Below are positions 43,816-52,660 of a DNA stretch of 64,000 nt, one piece after another. The DNA is from Sphingomonas jaspsi DSM 18422 (GTDB lineage Bacteria; Pseudomonadota; Alphaproteobacteria; Sphingomonadales; Sphingomonadaceae). A program made the translations under genes and the position numbers. Below the pieces are notes generated by a model. That model was not told where the DNA came from. It did not search any database and saw nothing but the letters and a program-made list of their open reading frames with translations. Where the stretch lies: positions 1,609,810 to 1,673,809 of the forward strand of contig NZ_KK073876.1 in NCBI RefSeq assembly GCF_000585415.1. The letters run 5' to 3'. Every line of letters starts with the position of its first letter. Position 1 is the stretch's first letter.

Positions 43816-45387
43816 ATGAAGACCGTCGAGACGGAAAATGAAGGCCTGAAGCGGGCCTACACGCTCACCATTCCCGCCAAGGACATCGACGCCCGCGTCG
43901 ACGGCGAGGTCAAGCGCATCGCGCCGCAGGTCCGCATGCCGGGCTTCCGTCCGGGCAAGGTGCCGGCCAACCTTATCCGCAAGATGCACGGCGAAGCGAT
44001 CATGCGCGACGCGCTCAATACCGCGGTGCAGGACAGCGTCAATTCGCTGCTCGGCGAAAAGAAGATCCGTCCGGCGATGCAGCCGGAAGTCGAACTCGAC
44101 GAAACTTACGAGCCGGGCAAGGACGCGACCATCCACGTCAAGCTCGAAGCGCTGCCCGACATCAAGGCACCGAAGATCGACGGGCTGAAGCTTGAGCGCC
44201 TGATCGTCGAGCCCGACGAAAAGCAGGTCGACGAGCAGATCGAACAGCTCGCCAAGTCGCAGACCCGCTACGACGACGCCAAGAAGGGCCACAAGGCCGC
44301 GACGGGCGACCAGGTCGTGATCGACTTCGTCGGCAAGGTCGACGGCGTGGCGTTTGACGGCGGTACCGGCGAAGACATGGCAGTCGTCATCGGCTCGGGC
44401 CAGCTCATTCCGGGCTTCGAAGATCAGCTGGTCGGCGTGAAGCTGGGCGATGAAAAGCAGCTCAACGTCACCTTCCCGAACGACTATCCGGCCGAAAACC
44501 TCAAGGGCGCGGCCGCGACCTTCGACATCACCGTCAAGGCGGTGAAGGTTGCCGGCGACACCAAGATCGACGACGAGTTCGCCAAGCAGCTCGGCCTCAA
44601 GGGTCTCGACCAGCTCAAGGGCCTGATCCGCGACCAGCAGCAGCAGGAACTCAACGGCCTGACCCGCACCCACATGAAGCGCCGCCTGCTCGACATCCTG
44701 GCGGCGGATCATGATTTCGACGTCCCGCCGTCGATGGTCGAAGCCGAATATGAAAACATCATGGCCCAGCTTCGCCACGAAGCCAGCCACGAAGCCGATC
44801 CGGAAGCGGCGCTGAAGGAAATCGAAGGCGATGCCGACGATTATCGCAACATCGCCGTCCGCCGCGTTCGCCTCGGCCTGCTGCTGAGCGAAATCGGCGC
44901 CGAAAACGGCATCGAGGTCAGCAACCAGGAAATGAACCGCCTGATCGGCCAGGCCGCGTCGCAGTACCAGCCCAAGGACCGCGACATGTTCGTCCGCTAC
45001 ATCCAGGAAAATCCGATGGCCGCCGCGCAGCTTCGGGCGCCGCTGTATGAAGACAAGGTCGTCGACTTCCTGTTCGGCAAGGCGGAAGTGACCGAGCGCA
45101 CCGTCACCCGCGACGTGCTCGAAGCCGACCTCGAAAGCGAAGAAGGCCATGTCCATGGCCCGGGTTGTGGACACGACCACGACCATGACAACAAGCCGGC
45201 CAAGAAGGCTGCCGCCAAGAAGCCGGCCGCCAAGAATGCCGAGCCGAAGGAAGAGGCCAAGGCTGAGCCCAAGAAGGCCGCTGCCAAGAAGGCGGCCGCG
45301 CCGGCCAAGGCCGAAAAGGCGCCGGCCAAGGCTGAAAAGGCTCCGGCCAAGAAGCCGGCTGCCAAGAAGGCTCCGGCCAAGAAGTAA
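43816..45387 (+). CDS. tig: Trigger factor (ribosome-associated chaperone, PPIase)
   Basis: 523 residues. The ribosome-binding domain contains GFRPGKVPANLIRK near 41-54. The FKBP PPIase domain spans about 160-250 (GDQVVIDFVGKVDG; GSGQLIPGFEDQLVG). The helical C-domain runs to about 430. An extra tail follows: a His-rich patch HVHGPGCGHDHDHD near 450, then about 65 residues of Lys/Ala/Pro repeats (APAKAEKAPAKK). This makes it longer than the ~430-450 of typical trigger factors. ATG at 43816 matches the family start, but a GTG at 43810 has the better-spaced AGGA (43798-43801), so either may be used. Confidence 0.93.
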   Translation: MKTVETENEGLKRAYTLTIPAKDIDARVDGEVKRIAPQVRMPGFRPGKVPANLIRKMHGEAIMRDALNTAVQDSVNSLLGEKKIRPAMQPEVELDETYEPGKDATIHVKLEALPDIKAPKIDGLKLERLIVEPDEKQVDEQIEQLAKSQTRYDDAKKGHKAATGDQVVIDFVGKVDGVAFDGGTGEDMAVVIGSGQLIPGFEDQLVGVKLGDEKQLNVTFPNDYPAENLKGAAATFDITVKAVKVAGDTKIDDEFAKQLGLKGLDQLKGLIRDQQQQELNGLTRTHMKRRLLDILAADHDFDVPPSMVEAEYENIMAQLRHEASHEADPEAALKEIEGDADDYRNIAVRRVRLGLLLSEIGAENGIEVSNQEMNRLIGQAASQYQPKDRDMFVRYIQENPMAAAQLRAPLYEDKVVDFLFGKAEVTERTVTRDVLEADLESEEGHVHGPGCGHDHDHDNKPAKKAAAKKPAAKNAEPKEEAKAEPKKAAAKKAAAPAKAEKAPAKAEKAPAKKPAAKKAPAKK

Positions 45388-45410
45388 GCGCGACCCACAC
45401 GCGCTTGTCG

Positions 45411-45457
45411 AAGCCCCGCCTTTCTCTCTACGATGGACGAGAGGGGCGGGGCTTTTC
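45411..45457 (+). terminator. Rho-independent terminator of tig
   Basis: AAGCCCCGCC pairs with GGCGGGGCTT, with an inner CTCTC/GAGAG stem, and ends in four Ts. It starts 24 bases after the tig stop and lies in the 5' extension of the next open frame, which argues against the longest start for that gene. Confidence 0.75.
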
Positions 45458-45491
45458 GATTCCGCACGCTATCGATGAATTGGGGGAAAAA

Positions 45492-46427
45492 TTGGACGGC
45501 ATTCGCATCGCGGTGGTCCTGCCGTGCTACAACGAGGAAGCGGCGATCGCGGAAACGGTGAGGGGCTTTCAGGCCGCGCTGCCGGGGGCGACGGTCTACG
45601 TCTACGACAATAACAGCAAGGATCGCACGGTCGAGATCGCCCGGACTGCCGGTGCCGTCGTCCGCTGCGAAAAGATGCAGGGCAAGGGTAACGTCGTGCG
45701 CCGCATGTTCGCCGACGTGGAAGCCGACGTTTATATCATGGCCGACGGCGACCTGACCTACGATCCCAAAGCGGCGCCGGAAATGGTTCGGATGCTGGTC
45801 GAGGAGCAGCTCGACATGGTCGTCGGCACGCGCCAGCACGAAGCGGCGGACGCCTATCGCGGCGGCCATGTGCTGGGCAACCGTCTGTTCACCGGCCTGC
45901 TCGCCAGCCTGTTCGGTCGCAGCTTCACGGACATTTTTTCAGGCTACCGCGTCTTTTCGCGTCGGTTCGTAAAAAGCTTTCCCGTGCTGTCGGCGGGGTT
46001 CGAGATCGAAACCGAAATCAGCGTCCATGCGCTAGAACTTAGGATGCCGGTTGGCGAACTGGTCACGGCCTATGGCGCCCGTCCGGAAGGTTCGGCGTCG
46101 AAACTCAGCACTTACCGCGATGGCTGGCGCATCCTGAAGACGATCGGGACGCTATACCGCGTCGAGCGACCGGTCCTGTTCTATGGCGGGATCGGCGCGC
46201 TGATGTTGGTCGCCGCGCTCGTGCTGGCGGTGCCGCTGGTGCTGACCTACCTCGACACCGGCCTCGTTCCGCGCTTCCCGACCGCAATCCTGGTCACGGG
46301 AATGGTCGTGGTCGGGGTGCTCTGTTTCTTCGCCGGCCTGATCCTCGATACCGTCACCCGGGGACGTCGGGAAATGCGCCGCTTGGCCTATCTCGCGCAC
46401 GCGGCAACCACTGTTGCGGAAAAGTGA
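45492..46427 (+). CDS. GT2-family glycosyltransferase with C-terminal membrane helices
   Basis: 311 residues. GT-A core: IRIAVVLPCYNEEAAI, VYVYDNNSKDRT and ADGDLTYDP (the DxD region), then GNRLFTGLLASLFGRSFTDIFSGYRVF. Two membrane helices close the protein. This is the DPM1/Ppm1-like subgroup of GT2, which often transfers sugars from nucleotide donors to polyprenyl phosphate. TTG at 45492 follows GGGGGAA closely and lies past the tig terminator, so it is preferred over TTG at 45405. Confidence 0.8.
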   Translation: MDGIRIAVVLPCYNEEAAIAETVRGFQAALPGATVYVYDNNSKDRTVEIARTAGAVVRCEKMQGKGNVVRRMFADVEADVYIMADGDLTYDPKAAPEMVRMLVEEQLDMVVGTRQHEAADAYRGGHVLGNRLFTGLLASLFGRSFTDIFSGYRVFSRRFVKSFPVLSAGFEIETEISVHALELRMPVGELVTAYGARPEGSASKLSTYRDGWRILKTIGTLYRVERPVLFYGGIGALMLVAALVLAVPLVLTYLDTGLVPRFPTAILVTGMVVVGVLCFFAGLILDTVTRGRREMRRLAYLAHAATTVAEK

Positions 46428-46470
46428 CAGATGCAGGTTGAAAAACTGCGTTAACTGGTGGCCCCCTAGG

Positions 46471-46485
46471 CACCTCCACTAGGTG
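46471..46485. repeat. Small inverted repeat upstream of TonB-dependent receptor
   Basis: CACCT and AGGTG flank CCACT, 61 bases before the receptor start, in a 118-base gap that should hold its promoter. It may be an operator; evidence is limited to symmetry. Confidence 0.25.
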
Positions 46486-46545
46486 TGATACGCTCCCAAC
46501 ACAGCATCGGACCTCGTCGGTCCTGAATGATGGGGGAGAAAATTT

Positions 46546-49443
46546 ATGATCCGTCTGTCCACCGGGCTGAAGGCCGGCGTCGGCCTTGCCGCATTGTCGT
46601 TTGCGTCCATGTCTTTCGCGCAGGATGCCGGCGGTGCGCCGCAGAACGTCCAGGCCACCGAGCAGGGGCAGCAGAGCGAAATTGTGGTGACCGGCTCGCG
46701 CATCCGTCGCGACCCGCTCAACCAGGATTCGCCGGTCATCACCGTCGACCAGGACGCTATCGCCAAGACCGGCCTTTCGGCGATCGCCGACGTCCTCCAG
46801 CGCCTCCCCAGCGCAGCGGGCGGCCTTAACTCCAAGGTCAACAACAGCGGCAACCTCGGCAATCCGCCGGACGGTGGCGGCGTCGGCGCCGGTTCGGCGG
46901 AAATCGACCTGCGCTACCTCGGCGCCAAGCGGACGCTCGTGTTGGTCGATGGCCTTCGCTACGTCAATGCGACGAGCGCCAGCGGCATCCCGGCGACCGT
47001 CGACCTCAACACCATGCCCGCCAACATGATCGAGCGGATCGAAGTGCTGCAGGCCGGCGCATCCCCGCTTTACGGTTCGGACGCGATCGCGGGCGTGGTC
47101 AACGTGATCACCGTCGCCCAGCAGAAGGGCCTGAAACTGTCGGCGCAATATGGCCAGTACCTCGGCGATGGCGACGGCAAGACCCAAGATTATCAGGCGA
47201 GCTGGGGCAATGGCCGCGACAGTGCGATCGATATCGCCGTCGGTGCCGCCTATGTGAAGCAGGAGGCGGTTCGCTCCGCCGACCGCAGCATTTCGCTGTT
47301 CCCGAACCCGGGTCAGACGACCTGCCTTACCGGGGGTTGCAGCAGCGCCTCGGCACTTGGCCGTTTCGACCTTCGCACCGGTGCCAACACGGGTCTCCCG
47401 ATATATGGCAACTGGACCATCGGCACAGCGCCGGACAACACGCCGACTTTCGCCGAATTGCGCGGCTTTACCACCGCTGACCGCTTCAACTTCGCGCCGT
47501 ACCAGTACATCCTGACGCCCAGCAAGCGCTATGGCGGCTGGGCCAGCGTCAAGGCTGATCTTGGCGGCGACACGCACCTTCGCGTTCGCGGCAGCTGGAA
47601 CCGGCGCAAGTCGCAGAACCAGGCGGCGTTCGAACCGCTGTTCATCGGCCCGGATGCCGGCAACGGCGCCGGCAGCCTTTTCGACACGCTGTCGATCGAT
47701 GTTACCAATCCCTACAACCCGTTCGGGATCACGCTCCAGTCGGGGCTCAACCCCGACGGCACGCCCAACGGCCAGACGCCGACCTATTCGTTCATCGCCC
47801 GCCGCCTGATCGAGGCGGGGCAGCGTACGTTCAACCAGACGGTCAATACCACGTCGCTCACCGCCACACTCGACGGCAAGTTCAATGCGTTCGGCAAGGA
47901 CTGGTACTGGGACGTCAATGGCATCTACGGGAACAACAAGGCGCACCAGTCCTTCACCGGCAACGTTCGCGCCGACCGCGTGGCGCTGGCCGTCGGGCCT
48001 GTCGCTGCATGTAATGCGACCCCGGGCTGCGTACCGCTCAACCTGTTCGGCGGCGCCGGGTCGATCACGCCGGCGATGCTCGACTGGATCGCCTTCACCG
48101 AAAAGGACCGCAGCAAGCAGAAACTTGCTGGTCTGACCGCCAACATCACCGGCGACCTGTTCGAACTTCCTGCCGGCCCGGTTGGCGTGGCGTTCGGTTA
48201 CGAACACCGCAACCAGAGCGCCTCGTTCACACCCGATCCGATCGTTTCGGCGGGTCTCGGCGCCGACATTCCGGCCCAGCCGGCCCGCGGCAAGTACAAC
48301 GTCGACGAAGTCTACGGCGAAATCCGCATCCCGATCCTCAAGGATCAGCCGATGGCCTATTCGCTGGAACTCAACGGCGCGATCCGTCACTCCGACTATT
48401 CGATCAGCGGCGGCAGCACGACCTACACCGTGACCGGCCTGTACAAGCCTGTACACGACCTGCTGCTGCGCGGCGCTTATTCGACCGGTTTCCGCGCACC
48501 GAGCCTCGGCGAACTGTTCGGCGGCCGCTCGCGCTTCGACTTGCCGGCCGACGATCCCTGCACCAGCGCGGCCGGGGGCCTGTTCCCGACCAATGCGACG
48601 GTTCGGGCAAATTGCATCGCCAATGGCGTTCCGGCTGACGGCAGCTATGCCGAAGACCAGGGCGGCCAGCTGCCGATCATCACGCAGGGCAACGAAAACC
48701 TGAAGGCCGAAAAGTCGAAGAACCTGACCTTCGGCATCGTCTATTCGCCCGAATGGGCGCGCGGCGACGGCGGCAACCTCAATGTCGAGCTCAATTATTA
48801 CGACATCAAGGTGACCGACGCGATCGGCGCGGTCGATCCCAACGTGACGCTCAACAACTGCGCCCTTCTGGGCGATGCGGCGAGCTGCGCGCTGGTCAAG
48901 CGTACCGCCAACGGCTTCATCAACGAAATCGACGGAACGCTGGGCAACCTCGACAGCATCAAGACCAAGGGCCTCGATGCGACGCTCAACTACCGCACCC
49001 GCAACACCGGAATCGGACGCTTCGGGCTGACCGTCAACGCTACGCACCTAATCAAGTATGAGCTGACGGCGTCGAACGGCTTTGTCGTGATCGACCGCGT
49101 CGGGACGGAGCGTGGCAGCCCCGACCAGGCCTACCCGAAGTGGAAGGGCAATGCGACGATCGACTGGGGTATGGGCGACTTCGAAGCCGCCTGGACCAAC
49201 CGCTACATCCAGAGCGTGACGGAAGCGAACGGTAACAAGCTGGGTAAGCGGATCTACACCGATATCCAGCTGACCTATACGCCGACGTTCCTCGAGCGGA
49301 AGGTGTCGCTGACCGCCGGCATCAATAACCTGTTCGACAAAGATCCGCCGGCCTGCTTCACCTGCAGCGTGAACAATTACGATCCGACCACTTACGACGT
49401 GCCGGGCCAGTTCGGTTACCTGCGCCTGTCGTACAAGATGTAA
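46546..49443 (+). CDS. TonB-dependent outer-membrane receptor
   Basis: 965 residues. The signal peptide ends in SFAQ near 25. A Gln-rich stretch precedes the TonB-box-like EIVVTGSRI (about 45-53). The plug domain has TLVLVDGLRYV and VEVLQAGASPLYGSDAIAGVVNVIT; this is followed by a 22-strand-type barrel and a terminal aromatic-x-Met end (LRLSYKM). It belongs to the large sphingomonad group of receptors whose ligand cannot be read from sequence. GGGGGAGAAAATTT upstream of ATG at 46546 is a strong ribosome-binding region. Confidence 0.92.
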   Translation: MIRLSTGLKAGVGLAALSFASMSFAQDAGGAPQNVQATEQGQQSEIVVTGSRIRRDPLNQDSPVITVDQDAIAKTGLSAIADVLQRLPSAAGGLNSKVNNSGNLGNPPDGGGVGAGSAEIDLRYLGAKRTLVLVDGLRYVNATSASGIPATVDLNTMPANMIERIEVLQAGASPLYGSDAIAGVVNVITVAQQKGLKLSAQYGQYLGDGDGKTQDYQASWGNGRDSAIDIAVGAAYVKQEAVRSADRSISLFPNPGQTTCLTGGCSSASALGRFDLRTGANTGLPIYGNWTIGTAPDNTPTFAELRGFTTADRFNFAPYQYILTPSKRYGGWASVKADLGGDTHLRVRGSWNRRKSQNQAAFEPLFIGPDAGNGAGSLFDTLSIDVTNPYNPFGITLQSGLNPDGTPNGQTPTYSFIARRLIEAGQRTFNQTVNTTSLTATLDGKFNAFGKDWYWDVNGIYGNNKAHQSFTGNVRADRVALAVGPVAACNATPGCVPLNLFGGAGSITPAMLDWIAFTEKDRSKQKLAGLTANITGDLFELPAGPVGVAFGYEHRNQSASFTPDPIVSAGLGADIPAQPARGKYNVDEVYGEIRIPILKDQPMAYSLELNGAIRHSDYSISGGSTTYTVTGLYKPVHDLLLRGAYSTGFRAPSLGELFGGRSRFDLPADDPCTSAAGGLFPTNATVRANCIANGVPADGSYAEDQGGQLPIITQGNENLKAEKSKNLTFGIVYSPEWARGDGGNLNVELNYYDIKVTDAIGAVDPNVTLNNCALLGDAASCALVKRTANGFINEIDGTLGNLDSIKTKGLDATLNYRTRNTGIGRFGLTVNATHLIKYELTASNGFVVIDRVGTERGSPDQAYPKWKGNATIDWGMGDFEAAWTNRYIQSVTEANGNKLGKRIYTDIQLTYTPTFLERKVSLTAGINNLFDKDPPACFTCSVNNYDPTTYDVPGQFGYLRLSYKM

Positions 49444-49464
49444 GCGTCCTACGCTTCGCGTCTG

Positions 49465-49506
49465 AAAAGGGGAGGGCGGCCCGCCGGATTGGTGGGTCGC
49501 CCTTTT
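49465..49506 (+). terminator. Rho-independent terminator of the TonB receptor gene
   Basis: GGGCGGCCC pairs imperfectly with GGGTCGCCC, flanked by AAAAGGG and CCCTTTT, 22 bases after the receptor stop. Confidence 0.75.
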
Positions 49507-49595
49507 CCTTGGCCGCCTTAACCATGGGCGGCTTGAACATTGCGCCATTCCTGCCGATGTAGGGCAGGCACAACATAAGGATAAACGGGTTTCCC

Positions 49596-50243
49596 ATGGA
49601 CCATCAGGACATCGCCAGCTACCTCATCCCGACCGTCATCGAGCAATCGAACCGCGGCGAGCGGGCCTTCGACATCTATTCGCGGATGCTGCGCGAGCGG
49701 ATTATCTTCCTGACCGGCCCGGTCGAAGACGGCATGGCCGCCTCGATCACCGCACAGCTGCTCTTCCTCGAGTCCGAAAACCCGAAGAAGGACATCTTCA
49801 TGTACATCAACTCGCCGGGCGGCGTGGTGACGGCGGGCCTCGCGATCCATGACACCATGCAATATATTCGCCCGCGCGTTGGAACGGTATGTATCGGGCA
49901 GGCCGCGTCGATGGGCAGCTTCCTGCTTGCGGCGGGTGAGCCGGGCATGCGCGTTGCGCTGACCAACAGCCGGATCATGATCCACCAGCCGTCGGGCGGT
50001 GCACAGGGCATGGCGTCGGACATCGAGATCCAGGCGCGCGAGATCCTGCGCATGCGTACCCGCCTCAATTCGCTCTATTCCAAATACACCGGCCAGCCGA
50101 TTGAGGAAGTCGAGAAGGCGATGGACCGCGACAAGTTCATGGAAGCCGACGAAGCCAAGGCGTGGGGCCTGATCGACGAAGTATTCGATCGTCGCCCGGA
50201 TGCCGGCGATGAAAGCGGCGCGGGCGATATCACCCCGGCGTAA
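49596..50243 (+). CDS. clpP: ATP-dependent Clp protease proteolytic subunit
   Basis: 215 residues with catalytic Ser105 (GQAASMGSF), His130 ([10 protein letters not shown]) and Asp179 (DRDKF). It forms the double-ring protease chamber used with ClpX or ClpA. The last 15 residues ([14 protein letters not shown]) are an acidic extension. clpX follows, but 2.4 kb downstream, separated by the NUDIX-DUF47 and phosphate transporter genes. In most proteobacteria the two are adjacent. Confidence 0.96.
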   Translation: MDHQDIASYLIPTVIEQSNRGERAFDIYSRMLRERIIFLTGPVEDGMAASITAQLLFLESENPKKDIFMYINSPGGVVTAGLAIHDTMQYIRPRVGTVCIGQAASMGSFLLAAGEPGMRVALTNSRIMIHQPSGGAQGMASDIEIQAREILRMRTRLNSLYSKYTGQPIEEVEKAMDRDKFMEADEAKAWGLIDEVFDRRPDAGDESGAGDITPA

Positions 50244-50313
50244 TCAAACTGTCATTTTTGTTGCGGGCCTGATGGCCCAAGGCTAGGGCTCGTTGGGTTG
50301 ACCGGCGGGCCCT

Positions 50314-51462
50314 TTGCCATGCCGGGGAGGGGGGTCCATTCGCCAGATTGCCGCCTTGCCGTACCGTACGGAAGGGAACGCGCTTGACGCGCCGGTTTCG
50401 ATCCTTCTGGTGACCTCTCGCGATACCGGGCGCTGGGTCATTCCCAAGGGAAATTTCGCCAATACGACGCCGCCCCACGCCGCCGCGGCCCAGGAAGCCG
50501 AAGAAGAGGCGGGCGTTCTCGGATCGGTTTGCCCGACTCCGATCGGCTCGTTCCGCTACCGCAAACGCAAGGGCAGTGGTGCGTCCCTGATGGCGGACGT
50601 CGAGGTCTTTCCCTTGTCGGTCAGTCGCGAACTGGACGACTGGAAGGAAAAGGGCGAGCGCGAGCGGCGCTGGTTTACGCTGGCGGACGCAGCGAAGGCG
50701 GTTGACGAGCCGGACCTGCGCGACCTCATCCGATCGTTCAACGCAACCGAATTCAACCAGGCGGCCCGACGGCCAGGAATGCTGTCGTTCGTCGCCGAAA
50801 AATCGAAGGTAGGCCCCATGTTTGCATGGTTCCAGCGACTGCTTCCCAAGACCGGCAACTTCTTTGAACTTTTCGAAGCCCATGCGGTGGCAACCGTTGC
50901 CGCCGGCGATGCGATGGGACGCCTTGTCCAAGGTGGTCCCACCTTGCACGAAAATGCTCGCGAGATTTTCGAACGAGAAAATGACGCCGACCAGATCATC
51001 CGGGAAGTGTTGAAAACGGTCCGCGAAACATTCCTGACGCCGTTCGACCGCAGCGCGATTACCGCGCTCGTCGGCGCGATGGACAATGCCATCGACGAGA
51101 TGCAGGCCGCCGCCTCGGCCATCGAATTGTACGAGGTCAAGGACTTCAGCCAGGAAATGAAGGACATGGCGGCGATCATCGTCGATAGCGCCCGCGTCGT
51201 ATCCGAAGCGATGCCCCTGCTGCGCGACGTCGGGAAGAATGGCGGCCGCCTGCATGAATTGACCGAGCGACTGGTGCGTATGGAAGGTCATGCCGACGTC
51301 ATCCATTCGGCGGGCCTGAAGGCCGCCTTCCAAGCCCATCGCAAAGGGGACGCGATCCAGTTCGTCGTCCAGCGCGAAATCTTCAAGCATCTGGAACGCA
51401 TCGTCGACGCCTTTGAGGACGTCGCCAACGTCATCGACGGCATCGTCATCGACCATAGCTAA
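50314..51462 (+). CDS. NUDIX hydrolase domain in frame with DUF47/PhoU-like protein
   Basis: One uninterrupted frame of 382 residues. Residues 9-145 are NUDIX: the box PKGNFANTTPPHAAAAQEAEEEAGV at 45-68 has the diphosphoinositol-polyphosphate-hydrolase-like spacing, with Gln for the usual Arg. Residues 169-382 are DUF47 (MFAWFQRLLPKTGNFFELF...), a PhoU-like helical protein that accompanies Pit transporters. An internal ATG at 50818 has AAGG eight bases upstream, so DUF47 may also be made alone. The start is unclear: TTG at 50314, or a rare ATT at 50338 just after GGGGAGGGGGG. The pit gene follows. Confidence 0.78.
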   Translation: MPCRGGGSIRQIAALPYRTEGNALDAPVSILLVTSRDTGRWVIPKGNFANTTPPHAAAAQEAEEEAGVLGSVCPTPIGSFRYRKRKGSGASLMADVEVFPLSVSRELDDWKEKGERERRWFTLADAAKAVDEPDLRDLIRSFNATEFNQAARRPGMLSFVAEKSKVGPMFAWFQRLLPKTGNFFELFEAHAVATVAAGDAMGRLVQGGPTLHENAREIFERENDADQIIREVLKTVRETFLTPFDRSAITALVGAMDNAIDEMQAAASAIELYEVKDFSQEMKDMAAIIVDSARVVSEAMPLLRDVGKNGGRLHELTERLVRMEGHADVIHSAGLKAAFQAHRKGDAIQFVVQREIFKHLERIVDAFEDVANVIDGIVIDHS

Positions 51463-51479
51463 GGGCAGGGGCGCTACCC

Positions 51480-52496
51480 ATGCATGAACTCGCCTTTCCG
51501 CTATTGGTCGGACTAGTCGTTCTGGCGCTGGCGTTCGACTTCCTGAACGGCCTCCACGACGCCGCCAATTCGATTGCCACGGTGGTCGCGACGAAGCTGT
51601 TGGGCCCCGTGCAGGCCGTCGCCTTCGCTGCATTCTTCAACTTCGCGGCCTATTTCCTGATGCTGTGGTTCCCGACCCTGCACAAGGTTGCGGATACGAT
51701 CGGCAAAGGCCTGATCGACAAGGACCTTGTCACGCCGGCGGTCGTGTTCGGCGCGCTGGTCGGGGCGATGTTCTGGAATGTGGTGACGTGGCTGAAGGGC
51801 ATACCCTCATCGTCCAGCCATGCGCTGGTCGGCGGCATCGTCGGCGCCGGGCTGGCAAAGGCAGGTCTCGATGGCATCCAGTGGAGCGGCTTGAGCAAGA
51901 CGCTGTTGTTCATCCCGCTTGCGCCCCTGATCGGCATGACGGTCGCGATGCTGGTTATGTTGGTGAGCAGTTGGTTCGCGATCAGAGAATCGGCGCGCGG
52001 CGCAGAACGCACCTTTAAGGCCCTTCACCTCGTGTCGGCTGCGGCCTATTCGACCGGTCACGGCCTCAACGATGCGCAAAAGACCATGGGGATCATCACG
52101 GTCCTGCTTTATTCGACCGGCTACCTGCACGGCGAATTCGCTGTTCCGCACTGGGTAGCGCTCAGTTGCTACGTCGCCATAGGTCTGGGCACGCTGACCG
52201 GCGGCTGGAAGATCATCGAAACGATGGGCAGCCGCATCACCAAGCTTTCGCAGCACCAGGGTTTCGCGGCGTCGACCGGCGGATCGATCATGTTGTTCGG
52301 GGCCAGCGCCGCCGGCATCCCCGTCTCGACCACCCACACCATAACGGGCGCGGTGATCGGCGCAGGCGTGGCGCGGCGCGCTTCGGCCGTGCGGTGGGGA
52401 GTGGCGCAAAGCGTGGTGATGGCGTGGATCATCACCATTCCATGCTCGGCGGTCGTCGCTGCCGCCTTTTATTGGCTCACGACGCTATTCGGCTGA
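51480..52496 (+). CDS. pit: Inorganic phosphate transporter, Pit family
   Basis: 338 residues with ten or so membrane helices. The two PiT signatures are FDFLNGLHDAANSIATVVATK near the start and STGHGLNDAQKTMG near 190. The GIPVSTTHTITGAVIGAG stretch is also family-specific. It imports phosphate (as metal-phosphate) with protons. It lies 17 bases downstream of the NUDIX-DUF47 ORF, and DUF47-pit pairs are common. Confidence 0.92.
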   Translation: MHELAFPLLVGLVVLALAFDFLNGLHDAANSIATVVATKLLGPVQAVAFAAFFNFAAYFLMLWFPTLHKVADTIGKGLIDKDLVTPAVVFGALVGAMFWNVVTWLKGIPSSSSHALVGGIVGAGLAKAGLDGIQWSGLSKTLLFIPLAPLIGMTVAMLVMLVSSWFAIRESARGAERTFKALHLVSAAAYSTGHGLNDAQKTMGIITVLLYSTGYLHGEFAVPHWVALSCYVAIGLGTLTGGWKIIETMGSRITKLSQHQGFAASTGGSIMLFGASAAGIPVSTTHTITGAVIGAGVARRASAVRWGVAQSVVMAWIITIPCSAVVAAAFYWLTTLFG

Positions 52497-52660
52497 TGCG
52501 ACCCTTGTGGGAGCCAGACGTGACCGCCATATTGCGCCAAGTGACCGGTTCGCAACGGAGCGGTCGTTAACTGCCTTTGGTAGTTTGATTGTATGGAAAA
52601 GCGGGTTAGCATGGCCCGCCGGTCGCCCTGCGGCCTGTGAAGGTGAAGACAAGGACATAT

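Noticed and set aside
45405..45491. Longer start for the GT2 gene downstream of tig
   Set aside because: This stretch contains the tig terminator hairpin and has no ribosome-binding site.
46354..49047. 897-codon minus-strand ORF opposite the TonB receptor
   Set aside because: Shadow of a GC-rich gene; no motifs, while the plus strand has signal peptide, plug and barrel.
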